Shown in pieces: positions 28,125-37,015 of a DNA stretch of 45,745 nt (within the stretch, counting starts at the first letter, position 1; every line of letters starts with the position of its first letter). The stretch comes from Testudinibacter crocodili (GTDB lineage: Bacteria > Pseudomonadota > Gammaproteobacteria > Enterobacterales > Pasteurellaceae), in assembly GCA_006228005.1 (NCBI GenBank), contig VDHG01000002.1, positions 1 through 45,745 of the forward strand. The letters run 5' to 3'. Below the pieces are notes generated by a model. That model was not told the origin of the DNA, made no database searches, and saw nothing but the letters and a program-made list of their open reading frames with translations. The position numbers and the translations under genes are program-made.

Positions 28125-28182
28125 TTATGCCAATAAGATTATTTTTCATGCAATCGAGAGATTGGAACACGGAAGGAAATAA

Positions 28183-28212
28183 CAGATTTGTTACAGTAAA
28201 AATCAGATTTGT
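28183..28212. promoter_or_regulatory. Paired CAGATTTGT repeats, candidate enhancer for the PrpR-type activator
   Basis: CAGATTTGT occurs at 28183-28191 and again at 28204-28212, on the same face of the helix (21 bases apart, two turns). The first lies in a small dyad AACA-GATT-TGTT. The pair is about 140-165 bases upstream of the predicted start, the usual range for sigma-54 enhancers, and lies entirely in the intergenic region. Assignment is inference. Confidence 0.45.
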
Positions 28213-28222
28213 GATCAAAAAC

Positions 28223-29176
28223 CTAAAGCAGTCTTGACAATTTCTTGATTACCAGCGAAGCACCGATCGCTGACATACTATCAGCACAAAGTGCAATTTG
28301 ATTTTTGCCGTAGCCGCCGATCAGCTTCGGATCGCTGGCGCCGTAGAGGGTGATGTTGGGTTTATCTAAAGCAGCGGTTAAGTGTGCTAAGCCGGTATCG
28401 ACCGAAACCACAGCGGTGGCATGGGCGATTTTTGTGGCAATTTGCAACAGTGTGGTTTTCGGCAGCACCTGTACATAGGCAAAACCTTGCGCCAAACGCT
28501 CGGCTCGTAACCGCTCTTTGTCATTGCCCCACGGCAATTGAATTTGATAACCCGACGGCGCAAGTGCGGTCATCAGCTCACGCCAAGCACTTTCCGGCCA
28601 ATGTTTATCATCACGGGTCGTTGAGTGAATAAAAATCAAATACGGTGTGGTGTGGTTGGCGGGGTTTAAAAAATGACGGGCAATGCCGTAATCACCTTGT
28701 TCACTTGGTAAAGTGTAGCCCAAACTGTACGCAAACAGTTGACGAATCCGTTCAACTGCATGTTGTTGGTAACTGATGGCATAGGTCTGATCGTAGAAAA
28801 AACTGGCGAGTGGTTCGCGGATCGAACGGCGGTCATAACCGTGTTTTGTACCACGTGCCAAACGGGTGGCAAAAACCGCACTTTTCAGCAACCCCTGCGC
28901 GTCAATCACCGCATCATATTGCTGTTGTTGCAACAAAGTGCGGTATTGCCGCCACTCTCGGCGTGTTTGTGCGCTGAACGGCATTTTACGCCAACGGCGC
29001 AACGCAATCGGAATCACCTGATTTACCGCTGCATGCCAAATGGGAATCTCTGCAAAATTCTCCTCGACCACCCAATCCAGCTGCAAATCCGCAACCGCAC
29101 GTTGTGCGTCCGTTAAGGCGGGCAAAGTATGTAAAATATCGCCCATCGATGAGGTTTTGATCAGGCAGATTTTCAT
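28223..29176 (-). CDS. waaC: LPS heptosyltransferase I
   Basis: WaaC (RfaC/OpsX) adds the first L-glycero-D-manno-heptose to Kdo in the inner LPS core on the cytoplasmic face. The 317-residue GT9 protein begins MKICLIKTSSMGDILHTLPALTDA. It contains DAQGLLKSAVFATRLARGTKHGYD and the C-terminal nucleotide-heptose site VVSVDTGLAHLTAALDKPNITLYGASDP. Length and the SSMGD start separate it from WaaF. It is transcribed toward the sigma-54 operon. Confidence 0.93.
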   Translation of the reverse strand: MKICLIKTSSMGDILHTLPALTDAQRAVADLQLDWVVEENFAEIPIWHAAVNQVIPIALRRWRKMPFSAQTRREWRQYRTLLQQQQYDAVIDAQGLLKSAVFATRLARGTKHGYDRRSIREPLASFFYDQTYAISYQQHAVERIRQLFAYSLGYTLPSEQGDYGIARHFLNPANHTTPYLIFIHSTTRDDKHWPESAWRELMTALAPSGYQIQLPWGNDKERLRAERLAQGFAYVQVLPKTTLLQIATKIAHATAVVSVDTGLAHLTAALDKPNITLYGASDPKLIGGYGKNQIALCADSMSAIGASLVIKKLSRLL

Positions 29177-29218
29177 ATTTCGATTGTCCCTCTGTGCTCC
29201 CTTGCTTAATGACTCAAA

Positions 29219-29977
29219 TTATGCCGAAAGCAAACAGGGAAGTGCGGTTTGGTTAAAACGTTCTGGCAACATCTGATTACAAATCAATAAATCAAACTGA
29301 TTCAGCTCACCAATATAAGCTTGCTGAATCTTATCAATTTTACTGTCGTCAAACACCAAAATATTCTGCTGTGATTTCTGTATCGCTTTGGCTTTCACTT
29401 GCGCTTCGGCAAAACTGAAACAGGTAACCCCTTTTTGATGATGCACGCCGGCGGCTGAAATAAACGCTTTGCTCGGACAGACTGCATCAAGCTCATTTTG
29501 CAACGTAATCGAATCCAGAAAAGAGTTATCCCGTGAATACCGTCCCCCACACAAAATCAAATTGCATTGGCTTTTTTCCTGCAAAATCATAAAGGTATTG
29601 ATAGAACAACAAAGTGCGGTGAAGTTAAGCGAATCGTGAATCTGGGAAGCAATAAACGGAATGGTAGAACCGCAGTCAAAAAAGACAACATCGCCTTCTT
29701 TCACTTGCTCTGCAGCGAGTTTTCCAATTTGCATTTTTTGAGCAATATTTTTACTTTGTTGCTCAAAAATAAAATAACCGTTTTCATTAAAACGCTGTGG
29801 ATCTTTAACAATATAACCGCCCAGCAGCACTAAAGTGCCGGTATCGGTGCTGAGATCACGCCGAATGGTCATTTCAGAAACATTTAAAATGCCTGCGGCA
29901 TCACGCAAATGAATCTTATCCATTTGTTTTAACAAGAATTCCAATTGTTGAATTCTCGCGTTTACTTTTGTATCCAC
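29219..29977 (-). CDS. deoR: Deoxyribose/deoxynucleoside repressor DeoR
   Basis: This DeoR-family repressor has 252 residues, the E. coli DeoR length. The HTH is at about residues 18-45 (LRDAAGILNVSEMTIRRDLS), then LLGGYIVKDPQRFN and a DeoRC sugar-phosphate domain with FFDCGSTIPFIASQI and SAAGVHHQKGVTCF. These strings resemble E. coli DeoR specifically. The start is GTG 29977 with GGAG upstream. It follows deoC by 18 bases. It probably represses the divergent deo genes and is relieved by deoxyribose 5-phosphate. Confidence 0.9.
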   Translation of the reverse strand: MDTKVNARIQQLEFLLKQMDKIHLRDAAGILNVSEMTIRRDLSTDTGTLVLLGGYIVKDPQRFNENGYFIFEQQSKNIAQKMQIGKLAAEQVKEGDVVFFDCGSTIPFIASQIHDSLNFTALCCSINTFMILQEKSQCNLILCGGRYSRDNSFLDSITLQNELDAVCPSKAFISAAGVHHQKGVTCFSFAEAQVKAKAIQKSQQNILVFDDSKIDKIQQAYIGELNQFDLLICNQMLPERFNQTALPCLLSA

Positions 29978-29995
29978 CGCGGCTCCTGTTTCACA

Positions 29996-30670
29996 TTAAT
30001 AACCTGCTTGATTATCCTGCAATCCATTGGCAATAGCAATGCCGGAACTGGTTCCCAACCGATTGGCGCCAGCGTCAATCATCGCTAACGCCGTGGCAAG
30101 ATCACGTACGCCACCGGAGGCTTTCACCCCAATATCACGCCCGACAACACTGTGCATTAATGCCACATCTTCAACCGTTGCGCCGCCTTGACTAAAACCG
30201 GTTGACGTTTTGACAAAAGCCACCTGAAGCGCACGGCAAATTTCGCACAATTTTACTATTTCATCTCGAGTTAATAAACAAGTCTCCAAAATCACCTTCA
30301 ATGGAACCTGCCCGCAGGCATTCAGCACTGCGTCAATGTCAGCTTTCACCCTGTCCCACTGTGTGGATTTGACCCAGCCCACATTGATCACCATATCCAC
30401 TTCCTGCGCCCCTGCCTTAATCGCTTCCGCTGCCTCAAAAGCTTTCACTGAACTCAGCGTCGCCCCCAATGGGAATCCAACTACTGTGCAAATTTTTACA
30501 TCTTGCCCTTGCAACAATCCCTTCGCCAGTGGAATATGACAGGCATTGATACATACCGAATAAAATCCATTTGAAATCGCTTCCTGACACAACAAACTGA
30601 TTTCAGCCTCAGTCTTATCACAAGCAAGTGCGGTATGATCAATCATTTTTACAATCTCTTTAGTTTCCAT
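29996..30670 (-). CDS. deoC: Deoxyribose-phosphate aldolase
   Basis: DeoC splits 2-deoxyribose 5-phosphate into glyceraldehyde 3-phosphate and acetaldehyde. This is the short, 224-residue type (E. coli DeoC is 259). The catalytic set is visible: D92 in [13 protein letters not shown], Schiff-base K154 in FVKTSTGFS and K183 in [10 protein letters not shown]. It is transcribed away from deoK, with deoR downstream. Confidence 0.96.
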   Translation of the reverse strand: METKEIVKMIDHTALACDKTEAEISLLCQEAISNGFYSVCINACHIPLAKGLLQGQDVKICTVVGFPLGATLSSVKAFEAAEAIKAGAQEVDMVINVGWVKSTQWDRVKADIDAVLNACGQVPLKVILETCLLTRDEIVKLCEICRALQVAFVKTSTGFSQGGATVEDVALMHSVVGRDIGVKASGGVRDLATALAMIDAGANRLGTSSGIAIANGLQDNQAGY

Positions 30671-30743
30671 TTTTCTCTCCTATTGAATTTATACTTCATA
30701 ACGAAGCGGTTTTTCATATGATATGCCAATTTAATTTAAAATC

Positions 30744-30784
30744 TGTGATCGATGTAACTTTTTTAACATTTTTATTATTATAAA
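30744..30784 (+). promoter_or_regulatory. CRP-like site and promoter of deoKPX
   Basis: TGTGA-N6-TAACT (30744-30759) is a CRP-like site with a good left half and a weak right half. TATAAA at 30779-30784 is a -10 candidate placing the site near -40, the class II activator position. The 160-base deoC/deoK intergenic region is very AT-rich. I did not find a clear DeoR operator. Confidence 0.5.
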
Positions 30785-30830
30785 CTATTTTTAGCAATTA
30801 ATGTTTTAATTTTAACAAAAGGAAAAAGTA

Positions 30831-31751
30831 ATGGATATTGCAGTTATTGGTTCAAATATGGTTGATTTGATCACCTATGTCGATCAAATGCCAAAAGCAG
30901 GGGAAACCTTAGAAGCGCCAACCTTTCAGATGGGTTGTGGCGGCAAAGGGGCAAATCAAGCCATTGCCGCAGCCCGTACTGGGGCAAGCGTAATGATGTT
31001 ATCCAAAGTAGGGGATGATATTTTTGCGGAGAATACCCTGCGCAATTTTCAACAAAACGGTATTGATACACTATATGTTGAAAAAGTCAGCGGTGTCTCT
31101 AGCGGTGTTGCGCCTATTTTTGTCGATTCCAGTTCACAAAACCGAATCTTGATTATCAAAGGCGCCAATGCGCACTTAAAACCGGAAGACATTGATCGCG
31201 CTGCCGCTGAATTGCAACAATGCAAATTAATTATTCTCCAGTTGGAAATTCCACTGGAAACCGTGTATTACGCCATTGATTTTGCCAATCGCTACGGAAT
31301 TCAAGTGATTTTAAATCCTGCGCCAGCGAGCAAAGCGCTTTCGCTTGAATACGCCTGTAAGTGTGATTTCTTTATGCCGAACGAAACCGAACTGGAAATC
31401 TTGACCGGTATGCCGGTTGCCAATATGGAGCAGATTCAAGCCGCTGCACACTTCTTATTGGAAAAGGGTTTGAAAAACCTCATTGTAACCTTAGGCGACA
31501 AAGGATCGGTTTGGCTGTACGGTGATCAAATCGTGAAAGTACCACCTTGTAAAGTCAATGCCGTCGATACCAGCGGTGCAGGCGACGCCTTTATCGGCTG
31601 TTTTGCGCAACACTATATCCACAGCGGAAACGTACTCGAGGCAATGCAGCAAGCTTCGTTATATGCGGCTTACAGCGTGACCGGCAAAGGAACGCAATCC
31701 TCTTATCCTGACCAAACACAATTCAATCTCTTTAAACAGGCACAACAATAG
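30831..31751 (+). CDS. deoK: Deoxyribokinase
   Basis: This PfkB-family kinase phosphorylates 2-deoxy-D-ribose. The 306-residue product starts MDIAVIGSNMVDLITYVDQMP and has the GGKGANQAIAAARTG sugar-binding signature and the anion-hole motif NAVDTSGAGDAFIGCF (Asp base). It ends GKGTQSSYPDQTQFN. These strings closely resemble Salmonella DeoK rather than generic ribokinase. It is the first gene of deoK-deoP-deoX, opposite deoC. Confidence 0.93.
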   Translation: MDIAVIGSNMVDLITYVDQMPKAGETLEAPTFQMGCGGKGANQAIAAARTGASVMMLSKVGDDIFAENTLRNFQQNGIDTLYVEKVSGVSSGVAPIFVDSSSQNRILIIKGANAHLKPEDIDRAAAELQQCKLIILQLEIPLETVYYAIDFANRYGIQVILNPAPASKALSLEYACKCDFFMPNETELEILTGMPVANMEQIQAAAHFLLEKGLKNLIVTLGDKGSVWLYGDQIVKVPPCKVNAVDTSGAGDAFIGCFAQHYIHSGNVLEAMQQASLYAAYSVTGKGTQSSYPDQTQFNLFKQAQQ

Positions 31752-31761
31752 GAGCTGTATC

Positions 31762-33048
31762 ATGAAAAATATTATCCAAATGCCAGACGGCTATCTAAAC
31801 AGAACCCCGCTGTTTCAATTCATTTTGCTCTCCTGCCTGTTCCCGCTATGGGGTGCGGCTGCCAGTCTCAATGATATTTTGATCACCCAATTTAAAAGCG
31901 TATTTACCTTGAGCGATTTTGCCAGTGCATTAGTGCAAAGTGCTTTTTATGGCGGCTATTTTCTGATCGCTATTCCTGCCTCGCTTGTCATTAAGAAAAC
32001 CAGTTATAAAATCGCTATTTTAATTGGTTTAACCTTATATATCGGTGGCTGCCTGATGTTTTATCCGGCTTCGCATATGGCGACTTACACCATGTTTTTA
32101 GCGGCTATTTTTTCGATCGCCATTGGGTTAAGTTTCTTAGAAACTTCCGCCAATACTTACAGTTCAATGATCGGACATAAAGACTACGCCACATTGCGTT
32201 TAAATATCAGCCAAACGTTCTACCCTATCGGCGCTATTTTCGGTATTTTGTTGGGCAAATATTTAATATTCCAAGAAGGAGCCAGCCTGCACGAACAAGT
32301 TGCCGGTATGACGCCGGAGCAGCTGCACGATTTTAAACTGGCAATGTTACAGCACACCTTACAGCCTTATAAATATCTGATTTTTGTCTTAATCGCTGTT
32401 GCTTTTTTATTCTTGATCACGCAATTTCCGAAATGTAAAGCGGTTAATGAAGGCGAAAAACACGATGTGCACTTTATCGATACCTTAAAATATCTGCTGA
32501 AAAACAGTGCGTTCAAAAAAGGGATCTTGGCGCAATTCTTGTACGTCGGTATGCAGGTTGCCGTATGGTCGTTCACCATCCGCTTGGCGCTGAATTTAAG
32601 CAATATGAATGAACGTGATGCCTCTGATTTTATGGTCTATAGCTTTATTGGCTTCTTTGTCGGCAAATTTATTGCCAATTTCTTGATGACAAAATTCAAA
32701 CCGAATTGGGTGCTAGTTTGGTATTCAGTATTAGGCGTTATCACCTTAGCTTACACCGCATTTGTGCCGGATTTCTCTGCGGTCTATGCGGCTATTTTTG
32801 CCAGCGCTTTATTTGGTCCTTGTTGGGCGACAATCTATGCTTCTGTGTTGGGCACAGTTGAACAAGAACACCGTGAAGTCGCAGGGGCGGTTGTGGTGAT
32901 GTCAATTATCGGTGCTGCCGTCGTACCCGCCATTCATGGATTAGTCTCTGATTCCATCGGCTCAATTCAACATGCGTTTATTGTACCGCTACTCTGCTTT
33001 GCCTATGTCGGTTACTATTTCTACGGCAAACGCAATGAAATGAAATGA
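31762..33048 (+). CDS. deoP: Deoxyribose permease (FucP-type MFS)
   Basis: This 428-residue, 12-span major facilitator of the L-fucose:H+ symporter group has SCLFPLWGAAASLNDILITQFK in span 1, LETSANTYSSMIG and FGPCWATIYASVLG. Salmonella DeoP belongs to this group. It lies 10 bases after deoK and before deoX, so the substrate is inferred to be 2-deoxy-D-ribose. Confidence 0.9.
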   Translation: MKNIIQMPDGYLNRTPLFQFILLSCLFPLWGAAASLNDILITQFKSVFTLSDFASALVQSAFYGGYFLIAIPASLVIKKTSYKIAILIGLTLYIGGCLMFYPASHMATYTMFLAAIFSIAIGLSFLETSANTYSSMIGHKDYATLRLNISQTFYPIGAIFGILLGKYLIFQEGASLHEQVAGMTPEQLHDFKLAMLQHTLQPYKYLIFVLIAVAFLFLITQFPKCKAVNEGEKHDVHFIDTLKYLLKNSAFKKGILAQFLYVGMQVAVWSFTIRLALNLSNMNERDASDFMVYSFIGFFVGKFIANFLMTKFKPNWVLVWYSVLGVITLAYTAFVPDFSAVYAAIFASALFGPCWATIYASVLGTVEQEHREVAGAVVVMSIIGAAVVPAIHGLVSDSIGSIQHAFIVPLLCFAYVGYYFYGKRNEMK

Positions 33049-33070
33049 AATAAGATTAAGTGAGGAAAAA

Positions 33071-34084
33071 ATGAAAACCACCATTCCTTTATATAGCGAG
33101 CTATTCAGTCGCGAGAAAAAAATACTCTTACAAAATAGCCAAATTACCGTTGAGGGCTTTAAGTATAACTCCGGTATTGAAGCGATAAAAATCAGTAACC
33201 AAAAAGGCTTTATCACCGTGCTGCCATTCTACGGACAAATTATTTGGGACGCTTATTTCAATGGACATAGCTTGAAGATGAAAAATATGTTTAGCGAACC
33301 CAAGTGCGGTACCGAAATTATTGATACTTACGGTTGCTTCAGTTTTCACTCGGGCTTAATCCGCAACGGTTGCCCTGCACCGGAAGATAACCACCCTCTG
33401 CACGGTGAAATGCCTTGCGCCGCAATGGATAAAGCCTGGCTTGAATTCGAAGATAATCATGTTGCCCTTTGCGGCGAATACGAATATGTCAAAGGTTTTG
33501 GCGATCATTATCTGGCACAACCTAAAGTTATTCTTTATGCCGACAGCAGCCTGTTTGATATTCAAATGCAAGTCACCAACCTTGCCAGTGTCGAAATGCC
33601 GTTGCAATATATGTGCCATATGAATTACTGTTACGAACATGGCGCAACATTCAGCCAAAATATCCCTGATGCAGCGATTAAATTGCGTGAATCCATTCCA
33701 GCCCATGTCAAACCAACTCCGGAATGGAGCGCGTTCAATGAAAAAATCAAACAAGGAGAATATAGTTTAACTCGTTTAGAGAATGATGAATTGTATAACC
33801 CTGAAATTGTTTTTTTCATGGATGATCTGCAGCAATATCAAGCAAATTTAGAATATCGTATGCAATCACCGGATGGGCATTGTTACCTGACTAAATTTTC
33901 ATCTGAACAATTTAATTATGCTACCCGCTGGATTTTATATAATGCTGATCAACAAGTCGGTGCCTTTGTCCTGCCGGCAACCTGCCGCCCTGAAGGCTAC
34001 TTAGCCGCACAACGCAGCGGCACCTTGATTATACTTGCAGCAAATGAAACCCGACATTTCTCAGTGACTACCGGGATTGAATAA
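33071..34084 (+). CDS. deoX: DeoX-like aldose epimerase (DUF4432)
   Basis: This 337-residue protein of the galactose-mutarotase-like fold has HPLHGEMPCA with the catalytic-type histidine region and YMCHMNYCYEHGATF. In Salmonella the fourth gene of deoQKPX encodes such a protein, thought to be a deoxyribose mutarotase. It follows deoP by 22 bases and ends in a strong terminator. The family call is solid; the exact reaction is inference. Confidence 0.85.
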   Translation: MKTTIPLYSELFSREKKILLQNSQITVEGFKYNSGIEAIKISNQKGFITVLPFYGQIIWDAYFNGHSLKMKNMFSEPKCGTEIIDTYGCFSFHSGLIRNGCPAPEDNHPLHGEMPCAAMDKAWLEFEDNHVALCGEYEYVKGFGDHYLAQPKVILYADSSLFDIQMQVTNLASVEMPLQYMCHMNYCYEHGATFSQNIPDAAIKLRESIPAHVKPTPEWSAFNEKIKQGEYSLTRLENDELYNPEIVFFMDDLQQYQANLEYRMQSPDGHCYLTKFSSEQFNYATRWILYNADQQVGAFVLPATCRPEGYLAAQRSGTLIILAANETRHFSVTTGIE

Positions 34085-34089
34085 AAAAT

Positions 34090-34127
34090 AATGGTCGCAT
34101 TTTGTTTTAAGATTGCGACCATTTTTT
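34090..34127. terminator. Bidirectional terminator between deoX and the YcxB-like gene
   Basis: AATGGTCGCA (34090-34099) and TGCGACCATT (34114-34123) form a perfect 10-bp stem with TTTTTT after it on the plus strand. A T-rich stretch also follows on the minus strand, so it suits the convergent genes. Confidence 0.88.
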
Positions 34128-34162
34128 CTATTTTCTAGCACGTATTCTGTGATACTTCCCTT

Positions 34163-34741
34163 TTAGGCAGAAATAGTTTGCCGCTGCAATTTCATATTTA
34201 ATTCAGATTCAAATTGCTGACGCTGTTGCTTACTTTTGAACCCATGCTCCGGTATCGGCAGATACACTCCGCGATCAATACGAATGATCAAGAAATCTTT
34301 GATCGTTTCCACGCCGTAAATTCCTTCATAGTAATACAGCGCTTCGCTGCCTTGATTCTGACAGAAAATACCGTTCGGTTGCAGCACTAACTTTGCTTCA
34401 CCGATATAAGCACTTTTTTCCGAAACAAAAAGGTGGTTATTGTAAAAACGGGTATATGTCATGTTGTATATAATAGGCGAAAAATAATACAGCACTACCG
34501 CCGCAATTAAACCGTAGAACGCCCAATCGACCAAGGAATTATCATAATAATCGGCATATTCTCGGATGGCGTCGTAACCAACAATACTAAAAAAGCCGAA
34601 ACTCGCAAAAAGCACGACAAAAACCAGTAATTGAAAAAGCGCCAACTTCCAATAAAGTGGAGATTGTTTATAAGCTGCCGCTTGCATCCGACCAAGTGCG
34701 GTCGCAAACTCTTGTGCCGTGATGTGATAACTTATTTCCAT
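34163..34741 (-). CDS. YcxB-like membrane protein
   Basis: This 192-residue protein has two membrane spans (about 33-55 and 72-92) and a C-terminal soluble region with repeated aromatic residues. The pattern (MEISYHITAQEFATALGRM; then FYNNHLFVSEKSAYIGEAKLVL and YYEGIYGVETIKDFLIIRID) is that of YcxB-like proteins, whose function is unknown. It is 26 bases after waaF and probably the last gene of hldD-waaF-ycxB. Confidence 0.78.
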   Translation of the reverse strand: MEISYHITAQEFATALGRMQAAAYKQSPLYWKLALFQLLVFVVLFASFGFFSIVGYDAIREYADYYDNSLVDWAFYGLIAAVVLYYFSPIIYNMTYTRFYNNHLFVSEKSAYIGEAKLVLQPNGIFCQNQGSEALYYYEGIYGVETIKDFLIIRIDRGVYLPIPEHGFKSKQQRQQFESELNMKLQRQTISA

Positions 34742-34767
34742 TTGTTGTCCTACTTATCGCTCTATAT

Positions 34768-35811
34768 TTATTGTCCCAGCAGTATCTTGAGTTTCCCCAC
34801 CACCAATTCCGGTTGAATATCAATCAAACTTTGGTGATAGCCTTCGCTGCTGTCACTGCCTTTGCGCACTTTGATTAAACCGCCGTCGATTAAACGAATA
34901 ATTTCCACCTTGTCGCTGAGCGGTGGGGTGTATTGTGGGCTGGTCGGGCCGTAGAGTGCGACCAGTGGGCGTTGCAAGGCGGCGGCGATGTGCATTAAGC
35001 CGGAGTCGTTGCTGACCACGGCAGTGCAACAGGAAATCAGGTCGATCGCTTCTTCCAACTGGGTTTGTCCGGCAAGGTTGATGCAATAACGTTGCAGTGC
35101 GCTCGGCAGGCTGTTGCGGATTTGCTCGGCGACGGCATCATCTTTGCCGGAGCCGAAAATATGGATTTGGTAGCCCTGTGCGATCAACAATTCCGCCAAT
35201 TTGGCGTAGTGGTAATGCGGCCAGCGTTTTGCCGGACCAAATTCCGCCCCTGGACAAAAACCGATAATCGGACGATTTTCGGCAAGTGCGGTTTGCTGCT
35301 CAAATTTAGCCTGGGTTTTGGCAATCTGTGCGCTATCCACTTGCAAATAAGGATAAGGAATCGGTAATTGGTCTGCCATCGGAACCGCACTTTTGTCAAA
35401 GGCAAGTGCGGTATAACGCTGCACCATTAACGGATAATCCTGTTTGTTGTTGCGCAAGTCATTCAACAGAAAATAGCGACTTTCGCCTTTCCAGCCACGT
35501 CGTTGCGCAATCTTGGCAAACAGCGGAATAAACGCCGATTTGAGCGAATTAGGTAGGATAATCGCCTGATCATATCGATTGCGCAGTGATTTTCCCAAAC
35601 GATAACGTTCGCCCAAGGCAAAACTGCCGTGTCCAATCGGCATCGCAATCGCTTGATTTACTTCCGGCATTCTCGCCAACAGCGGACGGCACCAATTGGG
35701 CGCCATCACATCAATCACGCAGTCGGGATCACGCTGTTTCAATACTTGATACAAGCTGTGCGACATCATCATATCGCCGACCCAAGACGGGCCAATGACC
35801 AAAATTCTCAT
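34768..35811 (-). CDS. waaF: LPS heptosyltransferase II
   Basis: WaaF adds the second heptose to the LPS inner core. The 347-residue GT9 enzyme starts MRILVIGPSWVGDMMMSHSLYQ, the diagnostic WaaF N-terminus. It carries GFCPGAEFGPAKRWPHYHYAKLAE and AVVSNDSGLMHIAAALQRPLVALYGPTSPQ. It follows hldD, which makes its ADP-heptose donor, by 28 bases. Three uptake cores lie inside it (35284, 35384, 35404). Confidence 0.96.
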   Translation of the reverse strand: MRILVIGPSWVGDMMMSHSLYQVLKQRDPDCVIDVMAPNWCRPLLARMPEVNQAIAMPIGHGSFALGERYRLGKSLRNRYDQAIILPNSLKSAFIPLFAKIAQRRGWKGESRYFLLNDLRNNKQDYPLMVQRYTALAFDKSAVPMADQLPIPYPYLQVDSAQIAKTQAKFEQQTALAENRPIIGFCPGAEFGPAKRWPHYHYAKLAELLIAQGYQIHIFGSGKDDAVAEQIRNSLPSALQRYCINLAGQTQLEEAIDLISCCTAVVSNDSGLMHIAAALQRPLVALYGPTSPQYTPPLSDKVEIIRLIDGGLIKVRKGSDSSEGYHQSLIDIQPELVVGKLKILLGQ

Positions 35812-35839
35812 TACGCGTTTTCCAATTCTGTTTTATTCG

Positions 35840-36766
35840 TTACTTTTTGTTTAGCCACGCCATATATTCCGCCACCCCTTCGGCAACCGTTTTGAACGGT
35901 TTGTCATAACCTGTGGCGCGTAAATTAGTTAAATCCGCTTGGGTATATTCCTGATAGCGGCTTTTCAGATGATCCGGGAAGGGAATGGTTTCGATTTGTC
36001 CTGTTTGGTGGAATGCCAGCACCGCTTTGGCGACAGCTTCAAACGATTCCGCCTTGCCGGTGCCGCAGTTGTAAATGCCAGAAACACCGTTCTGCCAACA
36101 CCAGATATTCACTTGCGCTACATCGCCGACATACACAAAATCACGGCGGAAATGCTCACTGCCGGCAAACAACTTCGGATTTTCGCCTTTCAGAATTTGA
36201 TTATTCAGATGAAACGCCACGCTCGCCATGCTGCCTTTGTGGTTTTCGCGCGGGCCGTACACATTGAAATAACGGAAGCCGCACACCGGTGATTCCGCTT
36301 CCGGCAGGATCTCGCGCACATATTGGTCGAACAGGAATTTGGAATAGCCGTACACATTCAACGGGCCTTCAAATTCACGTGCTTCCTTAAATTCGGTTTT
36401 GTCGCCGTAGGTCGCGGCAGAAGAGGCATAGAAAAACGGAATACGGCGATCCAAGCAGTAGTGCAGCAACTCTTTCGAATATTCGTAGTTGTTGCTCATC
36501 ACATATTTGCCGTTCCATTCGGTGGTGGCGGAACACGCCCCTTCGTGAAACACCGCCTCAATCTCGCCGAACTCGTCACCGGCGATGATGGAACCGATAA
36601 AATCTTCTTTATCACAGTAATCAGCAATATCCAAATCGACCAAATTAGCGAATTTGGTGCCGTCGGTGAGGTTGTCCACCACCAGAATATCTTTGCGTCC
36701 GATTGCGTTTAATGCCTTGATAATGTTGCTGCCGATAAACCCTGCGCCGCCTGTTACGATAATCAT
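35840..36766 (-). CDS. hldD: ADP-L-glycero-D-manno-heptose 6-epimerase
   Basis: HldD (RfaD) epimerises ADP-D,D-heptose to ADP-L,D-heptose, the donor for WaaC and WaaF. The 308-residue SDR protein has the NADP-binding GGAGFIGSN (6-14), catalytic Y139-x3-K143 in NVYGYSKF, and [18 protein letters not shown]. It is the first gene of an hldD-waaF-ycxB unit. Confidence 0.97.
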   Translation of the reverse strand: MIIVTGGAGFIGSNIIKALNAIGRKDILVVDNLTDGTKFANLVDLDIADYCDKEDFIGSIIAGDEFGEIEAVFHEGACSATTEWNGKYVMSNNYEYSKELLHYCLDRRIPFFYASSAATYGDKTEFKEAREFEGPLNVYGYSKFLFDQYVREILPEAESPVCGFRYFNVYGPRENHKGSMASVAFHLNNQILKGENPKLFAGSEHFRRDFVYVGDVAQVNIWCWQNGVSGIYNCGTGKAESFEAVAKAVLAFHQTGQIETIPFPDHLKSRYQEYTQADLTNLRATGYDKPFKTVAEGVAEYMAWLNKK

Positions 36767-37015
36767 ATTTCCCTGCCTTTTGCGATGTTTTACATGAATT
36801 CAGTATATTGTAATAGAAATTAAAATGTGATTACAGTGAAACCATTTTTATTAGAAAAGAATCTGCTTATAATGGTGTTTGAAAAACATACAGGAAATAA
36901 GATTTTTTCGGTACATAATGAGCATAATAGAGACTTGTTATTATCCTAATTCATCTATTATTAAAACTACTATTTTTATGCGAAATAATCTCGTTTAATA
37001 CTTAAGGATCGAATT

